Shown here: positions 1 through 11,090 of the stretch, piece after piece | Layout of the letters: each line of letters begins with the position of its first letter | Numbering within the stretch: position 1 is the stretch's first letter | NCBI GenBank assembly: GCA_018798825.1 | Contig: CP076354.1 | Coordinates: 1,178,001 to 1,242,000, forward strand | Origin: Ochrobactrum sp. BTU1 | GTDB lineage: Bacteria; Pseudomonadota; Alphaproteobacteria; Rhizobiales; Rhizobiaceae | Reading direction: 5' to 3' | Length of the DNA stretch: 64,000 bases | The notes under the pieces: generated by a model | Databases searched by the model: none | Seen by the model: the letters and a program-made list of their open reading frames with translations, nothing else | Told to the model about the DNA's origin: nothing | Program-made: the position numbers and the translations under genes

Positions 1-63
1 TTGAGAAACTGGAAGCACCAGATGGTCAACTGAACGAGCTTTGCGCGCAAGATCATTTGTCAT
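1..63 (-). CDS. VOC/glyoxalase-fold protein, N-terminal fragment
   Basis: This is the first 21 codons of a minus-strand gene that runs off the left edge. An ATG lies at 63, three bases past the pyrG stop codon, and the peptide contains RSVDHLVLPVSQ, the first beta strand typical of vicinal-oxygen-chelate (glyoxalase/bleomycin-resistance) proteins, where the His is often a metal ligand. The close spacing suggests cotranscription with pyrG. Too little is visible to name a substrate. The call depends on one motif, so it is tentative. Confidence 0.5.
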   Translation of the reverse strand, partial: MTNDLARKARSVDHLVLPVSQ

Positions 64-66
64 GCA

Positions 67-1707
<1,641 letters not shown>

Positions 1708-1864
1708 TTAGACCCTTCTTGCTGATTCCGCCACTAAAAAAAGTGTGACCAGCGTTTTTTCCATCAAAATCACACCCGTTCAGCCTCCCATATGGGATAA
1801 CCGGATGCTTCCACCAAGTTCAGTCCTGCTCGCAGCATGTAGCGTTGTTTGTTACACGCGCACG

Positions 1865-1889
1865 AAAAAAGGCCGGGAAAATCCCGGCC
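1865..1889 (-). terminator. Rho-independent terminator after the L,D-transpeptidase
   Basis: On the minus strand an 8-bp perfect GC-rich stem (GGCCGGGA / TCCCGGCC, 1871-1889) with a 3-nt loop is followed directly by six T residues. It lies about 20 bases beyond the L,D-transpeptidase stop codon and separates that gene from pyrG. Confidence 0.85.
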
Positions 1890-1911
1890 CTTCGGGTATT
1901 TCTACAAAAAA

Positions 1912-2601
1912 TTAGAGAACGACGACTTTTGCGCCCATGCCGACGCGATCATAGAGATCCAGAATGTCGTCATTGGTCATACGGAAGCAACCGTTCGAAG
2001 CCGGGCTGCCGATTGTCCATGGCTGAGTGGTACCGTGAATACGGATATACGTATCCTTGTTGCCCTGGAACAGATACATGGCGCGCGAACCAAGTGGATT
2101 GCCTGGACCGCCATCCATGCCGTTCTTGTAGCGACCATACTGAGCCGGATTGCGTTCAATCATTTCCTTGGTCGGAATCCAGCGTGGCCATTCGCGCTTT
2201 GCGCTGACAGTTGCTGTTCCCTTGAACTCAAGACCGACTTTACCGACCGCAATGCCGTAACGGCGCGCAGTGGTCGAGCTTTCGACGAGATAAAGGAAAT
2301 ACTTCGCAGGATCGATGACGATCGTGCCAGCTTCGTAACCGGTAAAGGATACGGTCTGCGCCTGATAGCGTGGGTCGATATTGTAGCGGTTGAGGGCAAC
2401 CTTCTTCGCAGCACCTGCGTTCGAAGCGCTCTTCTTTTTCTTCTTTGCAGGCTTTTCCTTGGCATCGTTTGCCATAGCGACCTGCTGAACACCCGTTGCC
2501 GCAGCCGTAAGTTCGGCTTCAGCACCAGCTGCAAAACTTGGGCCCGTAAGTCCAATGCAAAGGCTTGCAATGCCAGCCATCAAAATAAAACGTGAAGACA
2601 T
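1912..2601 (-). CDS. Periplasmic L,D-transpeptidase (YkuD domain)
   Basis: YkuD-family enzymes form 3-3 peptidoglycan cross-links or attach proteins to peptidoglycan in the periplasm. The 229-residue product has a signal peptide (residues 1-25, ending SFAAG), a Lys/Ala-rich linker (about 48-70, with KKKKK) and a YkuD domain. The catalytic motif is visible as IHG (His189) and SNGCFRM (Cys205). I chose the ATG at 2601 because GGGAA lies 6 bases upstream; a TTG 21 bases further upstream is in frame but less likely. Rhizobiales carry many paralogues, some of which anchor outer-membrane beta-barrels to peptidoglycan, so the exact role cannot be told from sequence. A strong terminator follows. Confidence 0.9.
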   Translation of the reverse strand: MSSRFILMAGIASLCIGLTGPSFAAGAEAELTAAATGVQQVAMANDAKEKPAKKKKKSASNAGAAKKVALNRYNIDPRYQAQTVSFTGYEAGTIVIDPAKYFLYLVESSTTARRYGIAVGKVGLEFKGTATVSAKREWPRWIPTKEMIERNPAQYGRYKNGMDGGPGNPLGSRAMYLFQGNKDTYIRIHGTTQPWTIGSPASNGCFRMTNDDILDLYDRVGMGAKVVVL

Positions 2602-2775
2602 GATCTGTTCCCGAAAACCCAAGCAGTGCGGAAAACACCTGTCGCAGTATCGCGTTCAGGCTTTCGCTCTCCATACTGCAAAGGGCAGCACTACTCAATT
2701 ATCCACAATAGCTATCCCTCACGATTCGAGAGGGGCTATTGCCCGTGTGCAACACTTTGCAATCTGATGCTTAAC

Positions 2776-2803
2776 AAAAAGAAAACCGGCCCTTTCGAGC
2801 CGG
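2776..2803 (-). terminator. Probable terminator after secG
   Basis: A CCGGC/GCCGG stem (2786-2790 with 2799-2803) with an 8-nt loop is followed on the minus strand by TTTTCTTTTTG. It lies about 30 bases past the secG stop codon. The stem is only 5 bp but the T-rich tail is good. Confidence 0.65.
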
Positions 2804-2832
2804 CTTTCAAATTTTCTGCAATTACAAAGCTC

Positions 2833-3282
2833 TTACTGTGAGCTTGGAACCTGTGGAGCCTGTGGCTGAGTGCTGTCAGGCTGCGCTGGTGCAGTTGCTG
2901 GAGCTTCACCCGAAGCAGGTGTTTCAGCTTCATTGGTGCGCGAAGACTCACCACCCAGCTGATTGAGAATGCCACCGCCAGTACCGGTACCAGTTCCACC
3001 AGCAGGAGGATTCTGCGTGCTGCCAGCTGCAGGAATACGGTTCAGAATGTCCGTTGGCTTTTCGCCATAACGGGCCATGATGCCGAGAACGAGCGAAGTG
3101 GCGAAGAAGCCAATCGCAAGAATAGCTGTCGTGCGGGTCAGCGCGTTAGCCGCGCCGCGTGCCGTCATGAAGCCCGAACCACCGCCGATACCAAGGCCAC
3201 CGCCTTCGGAACGCTGGATGAGCACAACGCCAACAAGCGCCAGAACGATCAACAAATGAATGACAATGACTATGGTCTGCAT
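2833..3282 (-). CDS. secG: Preprotein translocase subunit SecG
   Basis: SecG is the small inner-membrane subunit of the SecYEG channel that stimulates SecA-driven protein export. Two hydrophobic helices are visible at about residues 2-22 and 52-70, joined by the conserved glycine-rich cytoplasmic loop RSEGGGLGIGGGSGFMTARG. At 149 residues it is longer than E. coli SecG because of a C-terminal Gly/Pro/Ala/Gln-rich, probably disordered tail after residue about 85, a feature common in alphaproteobacteria. The ATG at 3282 gives the standard start. The gene order pyrG, secG, tpiA is common in Rhizobiales, with secG downstream of tpiA. Confidence 0.95.
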   Translation of the reverse strand: MQTIVIVIHLLIVLALVGVVLIQRSEGGGLGIGGGSGFMTARGAANALTRTTAILAIGFFATSLVLGIMARYGEKPTDILNRIPAAGSTQNPPAGGTGTGTGGGILNQLGGESSRTNEAETPASGEAPATAPAQPDSTQPQAPQVPSSQ

Positions 3283-3445
3283 AGGTTACGGTCTTTATAT
3301 CTCTGGACTAATGCATAACCGGGAAAAACCAAGCGATTTCCGCCCCGGATAGCGATGATACAAATAGATAGAGCGGCTCTTTACACGCTATTGCATGATA
3401 ATCCAAGCCCTGCGCCCGATATAGATTTAAGGACGCAGATGCTCA

Positions 3446-4210
3446 TCACAGATTACGATAAGTTTCGCATATGGCGAGGAAGTCTGTTGCTTTCAAGCTG
3501 GCTCCGCCAACCAATGCACCATCGACATCCGGCACGCTCAACAATTCAATGGCATTGGCTGGTTTGACCGAACCACCATAGAGGAGTCGCAGATGCGCGC
3601 CGCTGGTGCCAAAACGTTCGGTCAGCTTGTCACGCATGAATGCGTGGGCTGCGCGTACATCCTGAACAGTTGGCGTCAGACCAGTACCAATGGCCCAAAC
3701 TGGCTCATAGGCAACAATCGTGTTTTCAGCCTTCACACTTTCGGGAAGCGAAGCTGCAAGCTGATCGCCGATAACATCAAGTGTGCGATCTGACTTGCGC
3801 TCATCAGCAGTTTCGCCAACACAGACAATCGCAATAAGACCAGCAGCCCAGGCGGCTTCAGTCTTGCTGCGCACCAGTTCGCTGGCTTCGCGATGATCGG
3901 TACGACGTTCGGAGTGGCCGAGGATAACGTGACTTGCACCTGCTTCTTTCAGCATTTCTGCCGAAACATCGCCGGTATGTGCGCCAGACACTTTCTGGTG
4001 ACAATCCTGACCGCCAAGCGCAACTGTTTCACCTTCAAGCGTTTCAGCAGCGCGCGACAACAATGTCGCCGGAACGCAGATCACGGCATCAAGCTTACGA
4101 CCCAGATCGGAACTCAAGCCCGCAGAAATCGCGCGCAATTCCGTGAGGGATTCTCCTGTACCATTCATTTTCCAGTTGCCAGCAACCAGAGGACGGATTC
4201 CCGGAGTCAT
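3446..4210 (-). CDS. tpiA: Triosephosphate isomerase
   Basis: Triosephosphate isomerase interconverts glyceraldehyde-3-phosphate and dihydroxyacetone phosphate in the cytoplasm. The 254-residue TIM barrel shows the substrate-binding GNWKMNG near residue 14, the catalytic His in ILGHSERR, the catalytic Glu and loop 6 in [11 protein letters not shown], and the C-terminal phosphate-binding LYGGSVKP and GALVGGASL. The start ATG has GGAG about 8 bases upstream. It is divergent from ppiD. Brucellaceae often carry a second tpi gene for erythritol use; this copy sits in the housekeeping context beside secG. Confidence 0.97.
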   Translation of the reverse strand: MTPGIRPLVAGNWKMNGTGESLTELRAISAGLSSDLGRKLDAVICVPATLLSRAAETLEGETVALGGQDCHQKVSGAHTGDVSAEMLKEAGASHVILGHSERRTDHREASELVRSKTEAAWAAGLIAIVCVGETADERKSDRTLDVIGDQLAASLPESVKAENTIVAYEPVWAIGTGLTPTVQDVRAAHAFMRDKLTERFGTSGAHLRLLYGGSVKPANAIELLSVPDVDGALVGGASLKATDFLAICETYRNL

Positions 4211-4436
4211 TTCATTCTCCTCGCCTTAAAGAACGCCGGACCGCATATTTTTGCGTGAGCAGCGCCAAATTTTGCCACTGACTAAGCGTATTCGTCACGC
4301 AATGCAACGTTCTTGGCAATGTTCTTGTTGGTCGACGCTCAATGAGAACTTGCATCATGGCCTAGCTTAAGGTTATCCCCTCACACGGGTTATCTTTATC
4401 GATAGCCGGGCTTGTTTTGTTCTTAAAGGGTTTCCA

Positions 4437-6323
4437 ATGCTCGACAGTATGCGTGATGCCGCCAAATCCTGGGTTGCTAAGCTTCTCCTCGGTCTGCTCG
4501 TTCTGAGTTTTGCAGTCTGGGGCATCGCTGATGCATTCCGAGGCGACATGTCTGGCAATGCAGCGCTGAGCGCTGGCAAGTCGGAAGTGAGCGCAACAGA
4601 TTATCGCTTTGCTTACGAGCAACAGCTGATGCGTCTGTCGCAGCAGTTCCGTCAGCGACTGACCCGCGAACAGGCACAACAGTTCGGCGTCGACAATCAG
4701 GTTCTTGCACAGCTCGCAGCTGGCGTTGTTCTGGATGAAGAAGCACGCAACATGCAGCTTGGTCTTTCCAAGGATGGCATTGCGCGTCTGACCGGCGAAG
4801 ATCCATCGTTCCAGGATGCCAGTGGCAACTTCAGCCGCGCCCAGTTCGATGCAGTTCTGCGCCAGTCAAACATTCGTGCGCAGGACTATCTCGATAACCG
4901 CGCGAAAGTTGCTCGTCGCCAGCAGATTGTTGAAGCAGCAACCGACGGCATGAAAATGCCAAACACCATGCTCAAGGCGCTTGCTCTTTATCAGGGTGAA
5001 AGCCGCAGCGCGGATTACATCACAATCCCGGCTGAAAAGGCCGATGCTGTTCCAGCGCCTTCCGATGACGCTCTCAAGGCTTACTTTGAAGAGCACAAGG
5101 ATGAATATAAGGCTCCGGAATACCGCAAGATCACCTATGTGAAGCTTGAGCCGTCGGACATTGCCGATGCTACTGCTGTCACGCAGGATGAGATCAAGGA
5201 ATATTACGAAAAGAACCAGAGCCGTTTCAGCACCACTGAAACGCGCACAATCGAACAGCTGAACTTTGCTGATGAAGCAGCTGCTACGGCCGCACAGCAG
5301 AAAATCGCAGCAGGCACAAGCTTTGTCGATATCGGCAAAGAACAGGGCAAGAGCGAAGCTGATCTGGTTCTCGGAACCTTCGAAAAGACCGCTCTTCCAG
5401 ATGCAATTATCGCCGAAGCAGCATTTGGCCTTAATGAAGGCGGCGTAAGTGACGTTGTTAAGGGCGCATTCGGCCCGGTCATTCTCCGCGTTACCAACGT
5501 TAATCCGGCAAACACCAAGTCGCTGTCGGATGTTGAAGGCGAAATTCGCGATACCGTTGCAACCAACATTGCAATCAGCAGCATCAACGGCATTCACGAT
5601 TCCTATGAACAGCAGCGTTCAGACGGCGCAAGCATGGCCGATGTTGCCAAGGGTCTCAGCCTCAAGACCGTAACCATTGACGCTGTCGATGCCGAAGGCA
5701 ACGATCCAGCCGGCAAAGCAGTTGAACTGCCAAACTCCGAAGCGCTTCTCGCTGCCGCATTCCAGGCAGAACAGGGCTTCGACAACGACGCGCTCACCAT
5801 GGGTAACACCGGTTATCTCTGGTACCAGATTGATGGCACCACCCCTGCCCGTGACCGCACCCTTGATGAAGTTAAGGACAAGGTCATAGCAGCCTGGAAG
5901 GGCGAAGAAGCCGTCAAGCGTTTGAACCAGCGTCTGGAAGAGCTGAAGAAGCGCCTGGATGGCGGTGAAACGCTCGATGCGATTGCTGCTGAAGCTGGTC
6001 TTGAAAAGCAGACCAAGCGCGGCATCACCCGCAACACTAACGATGCGGATTTTGGCTCGGCTGCAACCGCTCAGGTATTCCGTGGCGCAAACGACCACAC
6101 CGGTACAGCGGCTGCGGCATCTGACGATGCACAGATCTTGTTCAAGGTTGTTGAAGTCACCGAACCAACCGCTGCAGGTCCGGAAGCAATTCCTGAACAG
6201 CAGCAGACCTATCTGTCAACGACACTCACAGATGATGTTCTTGAGCAGATGGTCGGCGAACTGCAGAAGCAGTATCCGGTGCGGATCAACCAGACCGTCA
6301 TCAACAATGCATTGGCCTTCTGA
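4437..6323 (+). CDS. ppiD: Inner-membrane-anchored peptidyl-prolyl isomerase, SurA/PpiD type
   Basis: The protein has a short cytoplasmic segment, one membrane anchor (about residues 13-31, [19 protein letters not shown]), then a large periplasmic region: a SurA_N-like chaperone domain with many Gln and Arg residues (about 50-180) and a parvulin-type domain (about 240-370). PpiD-type proteins sit at the Sec translocon and help secreted and outer-membrane proteins fold. The 628-residue length matches the family. Parvulin domains of PpiD proteins are often catalytically weak, so chaperone activity may dominate. trpD starts 20 bases downstream, so ppiD probably heads the ppiD-trpD-trpC-moaC transcript; this pairing of ppiD with trpDC is common in Rhizobiales. 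Confidence 0.93.
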   Translation: MLDSMRDAAKSWVAKLLLGLLVLSFAVWGIADAFRGDMSGNAALSAGKSEVSATDYRFAYEQQLMRLSQQFRQRLTREQAQQFGVDNQVLAQLAAGVVLDEEARNMQLGLSKDGIARLTGEDPSFQDASGNFSRAQFDAVLRQSNIRAQDYLDNRAKVARRQQIVEAATDGMKMPNTMLKALALYQGESRSADYITIPAEKADAVPAPSDDALKAYFEEHKDEYKAPEYRKITYVKLEPSDIADATAVTQDEIKEYYEKNQSRFSTTETRTIEQLNFADEAAATAAQQKIAAGTSFVDIGKEQGKSEADLVLGTFEKTALPDAIIAEAAFGLNEGGVSDVVKGAFGPVILRVTNVNPANTKSLSDVEGEIRDTVATNIAISSINGIHDSYEQQRSDGASMADVAKGLSLKTVTIDAVDAEGNDPAGKAVELPNSEALLAAAFQAEQGFDNDALTMGNTGYLWYQIDGTTPARDRTLDEVKDKVIAAWKGEEAVKRLNQRLEELKKRLDGGETLDAIAAEAGLEKQTKRGITRNTNDADFGSAATAQVFRGANDHTGTAAAASDDAQILFKVVEVTEPTAAGPEAIPEQQQTYLSTTLTDDVLEQMVGELQKQYPVRINQTVINNALAF

Positions 6324-6343
6324 TCAGCGGCGGACATGGAATA

Positions 6344-7363
6344 ATGGCTGACTTAAAACCCTATATCGCCAAGGCTGCCTCCGGCAATCCGTTGTCGCTC
6401 GAGGATTCCAAGGCAGCTTTCGACATCATGATGTCCGGACAGGCTACGCCGTCTCAGATCGGCGGCTTTCTGATGGCTCTGCGTGTTCGCGGTGAAACAG
6501 TGCCGGAAATAGCTGGCGCTGTTTCATCTATGCGTTCACGAATGCTTCCAGTTTCCGCTCCGGCGGGCGCTGTAGATATTGTCGGCACTGGTGGAGATCA
6601 GTCCGGCTCCTACAACGTTTCCAGCTGTTCCGCCTTTGTCGTGGCCGGCGCAGGCGTTCCGGTTGCAAAGCATGGTAATCGCGCTCTCTCTTCCAAATCA
6701 GGTGCGGCAGATGCGCTGGCAGCTCTTGGTGTGAACATCGAAGCCGATGCAAACACGATTGGCCGCAGCATCAATGAAGCCGGTCTTGGCTTCATGTTTG
6801 CGCCGATGCACCATTCTGCGATGCGTCATGTCGGACCATCGCGCGTTGAACTCGGCACCCGAACGATTTTCAATCTGCTTGGTCCGCTTTCAAACCCGGC
6901 AAGCGTCAAGCGCCAGCTGGTTGGCGTGTTCTCGGCGGAATGGGTTGAGCCTTTGGCTCAGGTTCTCAAAGAACTGGGCTCTGAAACCGCCTGGGTGGTC
7001 TATGGCGATGGACTCGATGAGATGACCACAGCAGGCACCACAAAGGTTGCAGCACTTGAAAACGGTACTATTCGTACTTTTGAGATTACACCAGAAGACG
7101 TTGGCCTTCGTCGCGTCGATATGTCGGAGCTCAAGGGCGGAGAGGCCGAAGTTAACGCAAAGGCGCTGCTTGGTGTTCTTGAAGGTGCACAGAACGCATA
7201 TCGCGATATTGTGCTCTTGAACTCTGCCGCAGCACTGGTGATTTCCGGCAAGGCGAAAGACCTGAAGGACGGCATTGCCCTCGCAGCGCAGTCAATCGAC
7301 AGCGGAGCAGCTTTAGCCGTTCTGCAAAAGGTCATTGCTGTATCAAACGATAACCCGCTCTGA
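6344..7363 (+). CDS. trpD: Anthranilate phosphoribosyltransferase
   Basis: TrpD transfers phosphoribosyl from PRPP to anthranilate, the second step of tryptophan synthesis. The 339-residue protein has the N-terminal helical bundle and the PRPP-binding [13 protein letters not shown] (about residues 81-93), followed by [15 protein letters not shown] and the conserved [16 protein letters not shown]. It follows ppiD by 20 bases and precedes trpC by 16, so the three are likely cotranscribed. No separate trpG lies here, consistent with a fused TrpE(G) encoded elsewhere in Rhizobiales (family knowledge, not visible in this window). Confidence 0.97.
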   Translation: MADLKPYIAKAASGNPLSLEDSKAAFDIMMSGQATPSQIGGFLMALRVRGETVPEIAGAVSSMRSRMLPVSAPAGAVDIVGTGGDQSGSYNVSSCSAFVVAGAGVPVAKHGNRALSSKSGAADALAALGVNIEADANTIGRSINEAGLGFMFAPMHHSAMRHVGPSRVELGTRTIFNLLGPLSNPASVKRQLVGVFSAEWVEPLAQVLKELGSETAWVVYGDGLDEMTTAGTTKVAALENGTIRTFEITPEDVGLRRVDMSELKGGEAEVNAKALLGVLEGAQNAYRDIVLLNSAAALVISGKAKDLKDGIALAAQSIDSGAALAVLQKVIAVSNDNPL

Positions 7364-7379
7364 CGGAGAGGATCAAACC

Positions 7380-8180
7380 ATGTCCACCGACATTCTGGGG
7401 AAAATCGAAGCTTACAAGCGCGAGGAAATCGCTGCTGCCAAGGCTCGTCTTCCACTCGAAGAAATGAAGGCGCAGGCCAAGGATCAGCCTGCAACACGCG
7501 GTTTTCTCAAGGCACTGGAAGCCAAGCGCGCAGCCAACAAGTTCGCGCTCATTGCTGAAATCAAGAAGGCGAGCCCTTCCAAAGGCCTTATCCGCCCCGA
7601 TTTTGATCCGCCAGCGCTGGCCAAGGCTTATGAAGACGGCGGTGCGGCCTGCCTGTCCGTTCTCACGGATACGCCATTTTTTCAGGGCGCACCGGAATTT
7701 CTGACAGCGGCACGCAATGCCTGTTCACTGCCCGCCTTGCGCAAGGATTTCCTTTTCGACACCTATCAGGTCTATGAAGCGCGCAGCTGGGGTGCAGATT
7801 GTATCCTCATCATTCTGGCAAGCGTCGATGATGATCTGGCCAAAGCGCTCGAAGAAACCGCTTTCGAACTCGGCATGGATGCTCTCATTGAAGTCCATGA
7901 CGAAGAAGAAACCGAACGCGCGCTGAAGCTTTCATCGCGTCTCGTTGGCGTCAATAATCGCAATCTGCGCACGTTTGAAGTCGATCTTGCTGTTTCCGAA
8001 CGCCTCGCAAAGATGGTGCCTTCGGACCGTCTTCTGGTCGGTGAAAGCGGCATCTTCACCCATGATGATTGCCTGCGTCTTGAAAAGTCGGATATCGGCA
8101 CATTCCTCATCGGCGAAAGCCTGATGCGCAAGGATGATGTTGCTCAAGCGACCCGCGAACTTCTGACCGGCAAGGTGTAA
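7380..8180 (+). CDS. trpC: Indole-3-glycerol phosphate synthase
   Basis: TrpC closes the indole ring to give indole-3-glycerol phosphate in tryptophan synthesis. The 266-residue TIM barrel shows [12 protein letters not shown] (catalytic Lys), [45 protein letters not shown] and [11 protein letters not shown] chose the ATG at 7380, 9 bases after GGAGAGG; a TTG 45 bases upstream is in frame but lies inside trpD. It is a stand-alone enzyme, not fused to TrpF. moaC begins 3 bases after its stop codon. Confidence 0.97.
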   Translation: MSTDILGKIEAYKREEIAAAKARLPLEEMKAQAKDQPATRGFLKALEAKRAANKFALIAEIKKASPSKGLIRPDFDPPALAKAYEDGGAACLSVLTDTPFFQGAPEFLTAARNACSLPALRKDFLFDTYQVYEARSWGADCILIILASVDDDLAKALEETAFELGMDALIEVHDEEETERALKLSSRLVGVNNRNLRTFEVDLAVSERLAKMVPSDRLLVGESGIFTHDDCLRLEKSDIGTFLIGESLMRKDDVAQATRELLTGKV

Positions 8181-8183
8181 GCC

Positions 8184-8660
8184 ATGACAGCCAAACTCAC
8201 CCATATCGACCAGACTGGCGCCGCCCATATGGTCGATGTCGGCGATAAGGCTGAGACTGAACGCCAGGCAGCGGCTGAAGGTGCAGTCAAAATGAAGCCA
8301 GAAACTCTGGCCCTCATTCTGGAAGGCAATGCTGCCAAAGGCGACGTTATCGGTGCTGCCCGTTTGGCGGGCATTATGGCTGCGAAGAAGACTGCTGATC
8401 TCATTCCGCTTTGCCACCCATTGATGCTGACAAAGGTCTCGGTGGACATCGAACCGGATCAATCACTTCCCGGCCTGCGCGTCTCTGCGACTGCAAAGCT
8501 GAAAGGCCGCACGGGAGTTGAAATGGAAGCGCTGACTGCCGTATCAGTCACCTGCCTGACCATCTATGACATGGCAAAGGCCGTTGATCGCCACATGGAA
8601 ATTACCGATATTCGCGTTTCCGCAAAAAGTGGTGGCAAATCAGGCGACTGGAAAGCCTGA
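8184..8660 (+). CDS. moaC: Cyclic pyranopterin monophosphate synthase MoaC
   Basis: MoaC converts the MoaA product 3',8-cyclo-GTP to cyclic pyranopterin monophosphate in molybdenum cofactor synthesis. The 158-residue protein has the family segments [51 protein letters not shown] and [25 protein letters not shown], including the active-site His and Asp residues. The three-base gap from trpC points to translational coupling. moeA follows after 151 bases, so the moco genes are grouped but perhaps not on a single transcript. Confidence 0.97.
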   Translation: MTAKLTHIDQTGAAHMVDVGDKAETERQAAAEGAVKMKPETLALILEGNAAKGDVIGAARLAGIMAAKKTADLIPLCHPLMLTKVSVDIEPDQSLPGLRVSATAKLKGRTGVEMEALTAVSVTCLTIYDMAKAVDRHMEITDIRVSAKSGGKSGDWKA

Positions 8661-8709
8661 TTCTCAAACGAACTTGCGGCAAATCAATTCATGGCCGCAG
8701 TTAATCTGC

Positions 8710-8790
8710 TTTAAGCAGCGAAGCATTTCCGGCATGAGCATTTAGCAGCCTGTGTGAGATAATGCGCAGAACAAGCGAAATAACGAGATT
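8710..8790. repeat. Degenerate copy of the dispersed intergenic repeat
   Basis: The moaC-moeA gap contains agcatttccggca and, about 40 bases later, gataatgcgcagaa. Both blocks match, in order, the better copies at 10922-11075 and 63722-63827. The remainder is diverged, so this looks like an old remnant. Confidence 0.4.
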
Positions 8791-8811
8791 ATTTTCTACG
8801 AGAGGAAGCCA

Positions 8812-10026
8812 ATGTCCCTTCTCCCGGTCGATGAAGCCCTTGCACGTATCCTGAGCTCGGCAGAGCCACACGGTTCTGAGCAGGTTCCTTTGACTTCAGC
8901 CGGTGGACGCGTCGTTGCTGAACCTGTGAAGGCTCACCTTCTGCAACCTCCCTTTGATTGCTCTGCTATGGATGGCTATGCGCTGATCTCACCTGAAAAT
9001 ATCAGCTATCCGCTTGAACTGAACTTAATTGGCGAATCAGCAGCCGGTAAGCGTTTCGATGGGCAGCTGGGCGAAGGTCAGGCGGTCCGCATTTTCACCG
9101 GCGCACCAATGCCAGCAGGTGCAGATAGCATCGTTATTCAGGAAGACACGGAGCGCTCCGGCGACAAGCTGACGATACGGCAAGGCCTCGATAAAGGCCG
9201 TCACATTCGTCGCGCGGGCCTCGATTTTGCACCTGCCGATGTTGTTCTTCCAGTTGGAAAAGCACTCGACGCCCCGGCACTTTCCCTTGCTGCGGCCAGT
9301 GGCAACGCAGCCATCTCCGTTTTCAAACAGCCCCGCATTGCAATACTCGCGACTGGAGACGAGCTCGTCCCGCCCGGTACAGTTCCCGGCCCGGACCAGA
9401 TTGTCGCCTCCAACAGCGTCGGCATCGCCGAAATCGTTCGCCGCGCAGGCGGCAGGCCTGAAGATATGGGCATTATTATCGACGATCCCGAAAAGATCGA
9501 ATCCGCAATTGGTGCCGTTCTCGAAGATGGCATCGATGTTCTTGTGACGATTGGCGGCGCGTCGGTTGGAGATCGCGATTACGTTCACGGGGCTTTACAG
9601 AATTGTGGTGTCGATCTCGACTTCTGGAAGATCGCGATGCGCCCGGGTAAACCGCTGATTTATGGCCGCAAGACAGTTTCGGGTAAAACCGTGCATGTCA
9701 TCGGTCTGCCGGGTAATCCGGTTTCAAGCCTTGTCTGCAGTCTCGTATTTCTGCGTCCATTGGTGGCAAAGCTATCGGGCACTGACTTAACTGCAGATAT
9801 TCGTCCCGCGAAATTTGGTCAGCCAATGAATGCAAACGATCATCGTAGGGACTTTGTTCGTGCGACGGTCGAAAAGGCAATCGACGGCACATTGATTGTA
9901 AAGCCATTTCCAGTTCAGGATTCTTCAATGCTTTCTGCTCTTGTGCGTTCCAATGCACTACTGATCAGAGAAGAAAATGCGCCAGCGGCAGCGCTTGGAG
10001 ATCCTTGCACAATACTGATGCTGTAA
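8812..10026 (+). CDS. moeA: Molybdopterin molybdenumtransferase MoeA
   Basis: MoeA inserts molybdate into adenylylated molybdopterin, the last step of basic molybdenum cofactor synthesis. The 404-residue protein has the MoeA N-terminal region (PPFDCSAMDGYAL near residue 45, IFTGAPMPAGADSIVIQED), a MoCF-type domain (IAILATGDELVPPG, SNSVGI, DVLVTIGGASVGDRDY) and the C-terminal beta-barrel with GLPGNPVSS. The start ATG is preceded by GAGAGGAAG. It lies between moaC and lexA. Nothing is unusual in length or motif content. Confidence 0.97.
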   Translation: MSLLPVDEALARILSSAEPHGSEQVPLTSAGGRVVAEPVKAHLLQPPFDCSAMDGYALISPENISYPLELNLIGESAAGKRFDGQLGEGQAVRIFTGAPMPAGADSIVIQEDTERSGDKLTIRQGLDKGRHIRRAGLDFAPADVVLPVGKALDAPALSLAAASGNAAISVFKQPRIAILATGDELVPPGTVPGPDQIVASNSVGIAEIVRRAGGRPEDMGIIIDDPEKIESAIGAVLEDGIDVLVTIGGASVGDRDYVHGALQNCGVDLDFWKIAMRPGKPLIYGRKTVSGKTVHVIGLPGNPVSSLVCSLVFLRPLVAKLSGTDLTADIRPAKFGQPMNANDHRRDFVRATVEKAIDGTLIVKPFPVQDSSMLSALVRSNALLIREENAPAAALGDPCTILML

Positions 10027-10074
10027 CGAACGGCATCAATTCCCGCCCTCATTAATCATTTTAAAACCATTGCA

Positions 10075-10112
10075 GAACAAGACTGGAACATATAGTGTTC
10101 GTTCTGGTTTTG
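10075..10112 (+). promoter_or_regulatory. SOS box (LexA operator) upstream of lexA
   Basis: GAAC-N7-GAAC (10075-10089) is an exact match to the direct-repeat SOS box of alphaproteobacteria. A second, imperfect copy, GTTC-N7-GTTT (10101-10115), overlaps the region just downstream. Both lie 35-75 bases before the lexA ATG, in promoter position, indicating lexA autoregulation. Confidence 0.85.
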
Positions 10113-10146
10113 TTTTTATTTGATTCTGGTTTGGAGGGTGTAGCGC

Positions 10147-10869
10147 ATGTTGACCCGTAAGCAGCACGAGCTTCTGCTGTTCATTCATGAACGTCTTAAA
10201 GAGACGGGCATCCCTCCGTCTTTTGACGAGATGAAAGAGGCTCTCGATCTAGCCTCGAAATCGGGCATTCATCGCCTCATCACGGCATTGGAAGAACGTG
10301 GCTTTATCCGCAGACTTCCTAACAGAGCACGCGCTCTGGAAGTCCTGCGGTTGCCAGATTCGATAGCACCGGGCTTGAACTCGCAGAAGAAGTTCGCTCC
10401 GAGCGTCATCGAAGGAAGCCTTGGTAAAGCTCCCCCTCCTCCACCGGCGCGCCCTGCTCCGGTCATGGCGGACAATGATTCCTCAACAATGGTCTCTGTG
10501 CCTATGATGGGACGCATCGCTGCCGGTGTGCCGATCTCGGCAATCCAGAATCAGACACACTCACTGAGCCTTCCTCCGGAAATGCTTGGCGCCGGTGAAC
10601 ACTACGCTTTGGAAGTCAAAGGCGATTCGATGATCGACGCCGGTATTTTTGACGGCGACACAGTCATCATTAAACGCGGTGATACAGCCAATCCGGGTGA
10701 AATTGTCGTCGCACTGGTGGACGACGAAGAAGCGACATTGAAGCGTTTTCGCCGCAAAGGCGCTTCCATCGCCTTGGAAGCAGCAAACCCGGCTTACGAA
10801 ACCCGCATCTTCGGACCTGACCGCGTGCGCGTTCAGGGCAAGCTGATCGGTCTGATCCGACGCTATTAA
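10147..10869 (+). CDS. lexA: LexA repressor, SOS regulator
   Basis: LexA represses DNA-damage genes and cleaves itself when RecA is activated. The 240-residue protein has an N-terminal winged helix ([20 protein letters not shown], then [21 protein letters not shown]), a Pro-rich linker (about residues 94-106) and a C-terminal S24 peptidase domain. The cleavage bond Ala126-Gly127 (RIAAGVPIS), catalytic Ser161 (GDSM) and Lys199 (ATLKRF) are all present. It is longer than E. coli LexA because of the linker, as is usual in Rhizobiales. An SOS box precedes it. No other damage-inducible gene is clustered with it here. Confidence 0.98.
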   Translation: MLTRKQHELLLFIHERLKETGIPPSFDEMKEALDLASKSGIHRLITALEERGFIRRLPNRARALEVLRLPDSIAPGLNSQKKFAPSVIEGSLGKAPPPPPARPAPVMADNDSSTMVSVPMMGRIAAGVPISAIQNQTHSLSLPPEMLGAGEHYALEVKGDSMIDAGIFDGDTVIIKRGDTANPGEIVVALVDDEEATLKRFRRKGASIALEAANPAYETRIFGPDRVRVQGKLIGLIRRY

Positions 10870-10921
10870 ATCTCACACATAACCGCTGCGCTTCCTTGAG
10901 GTATGTGGCGGTTAATATTCA

Positions 10922-11075
10922 TAGCATTTCCGGCAAAAGTGCGAAGCGTCTCCGCAGGGAAATCGGTTCGCCGGACTGATTTCTTTTCCTGCTGCGGTGC
11001 GTCGGATAATGCGTAAAAACAATCAGTTATAGCGGTTCCAACGATTCATTCCTAACTGGAACGGCTGTAAGTCTG
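10922..11075. repeat. Dispersed intergenic repeat element, long copy
   Basis: Between lexA and comEC lies a copy with agcatttccggcaaaagtg, then gcgaagcg, then ggataatgcgtaaaaac, and an end block attcat...ctggaacggct. The same ordered blocks recur at 63722-63827 and, in shorter form, at 35535-35640. This copy carries an extra internal segment of about 55 bases that is itself an imperfect palindrome (CCGCAGGGAAATC near 10952 against GATTTC...CTGCGG near 10997). Confidence 0.7.
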
Positions 11076-11090
11076 CCAGAAGACCATGAA

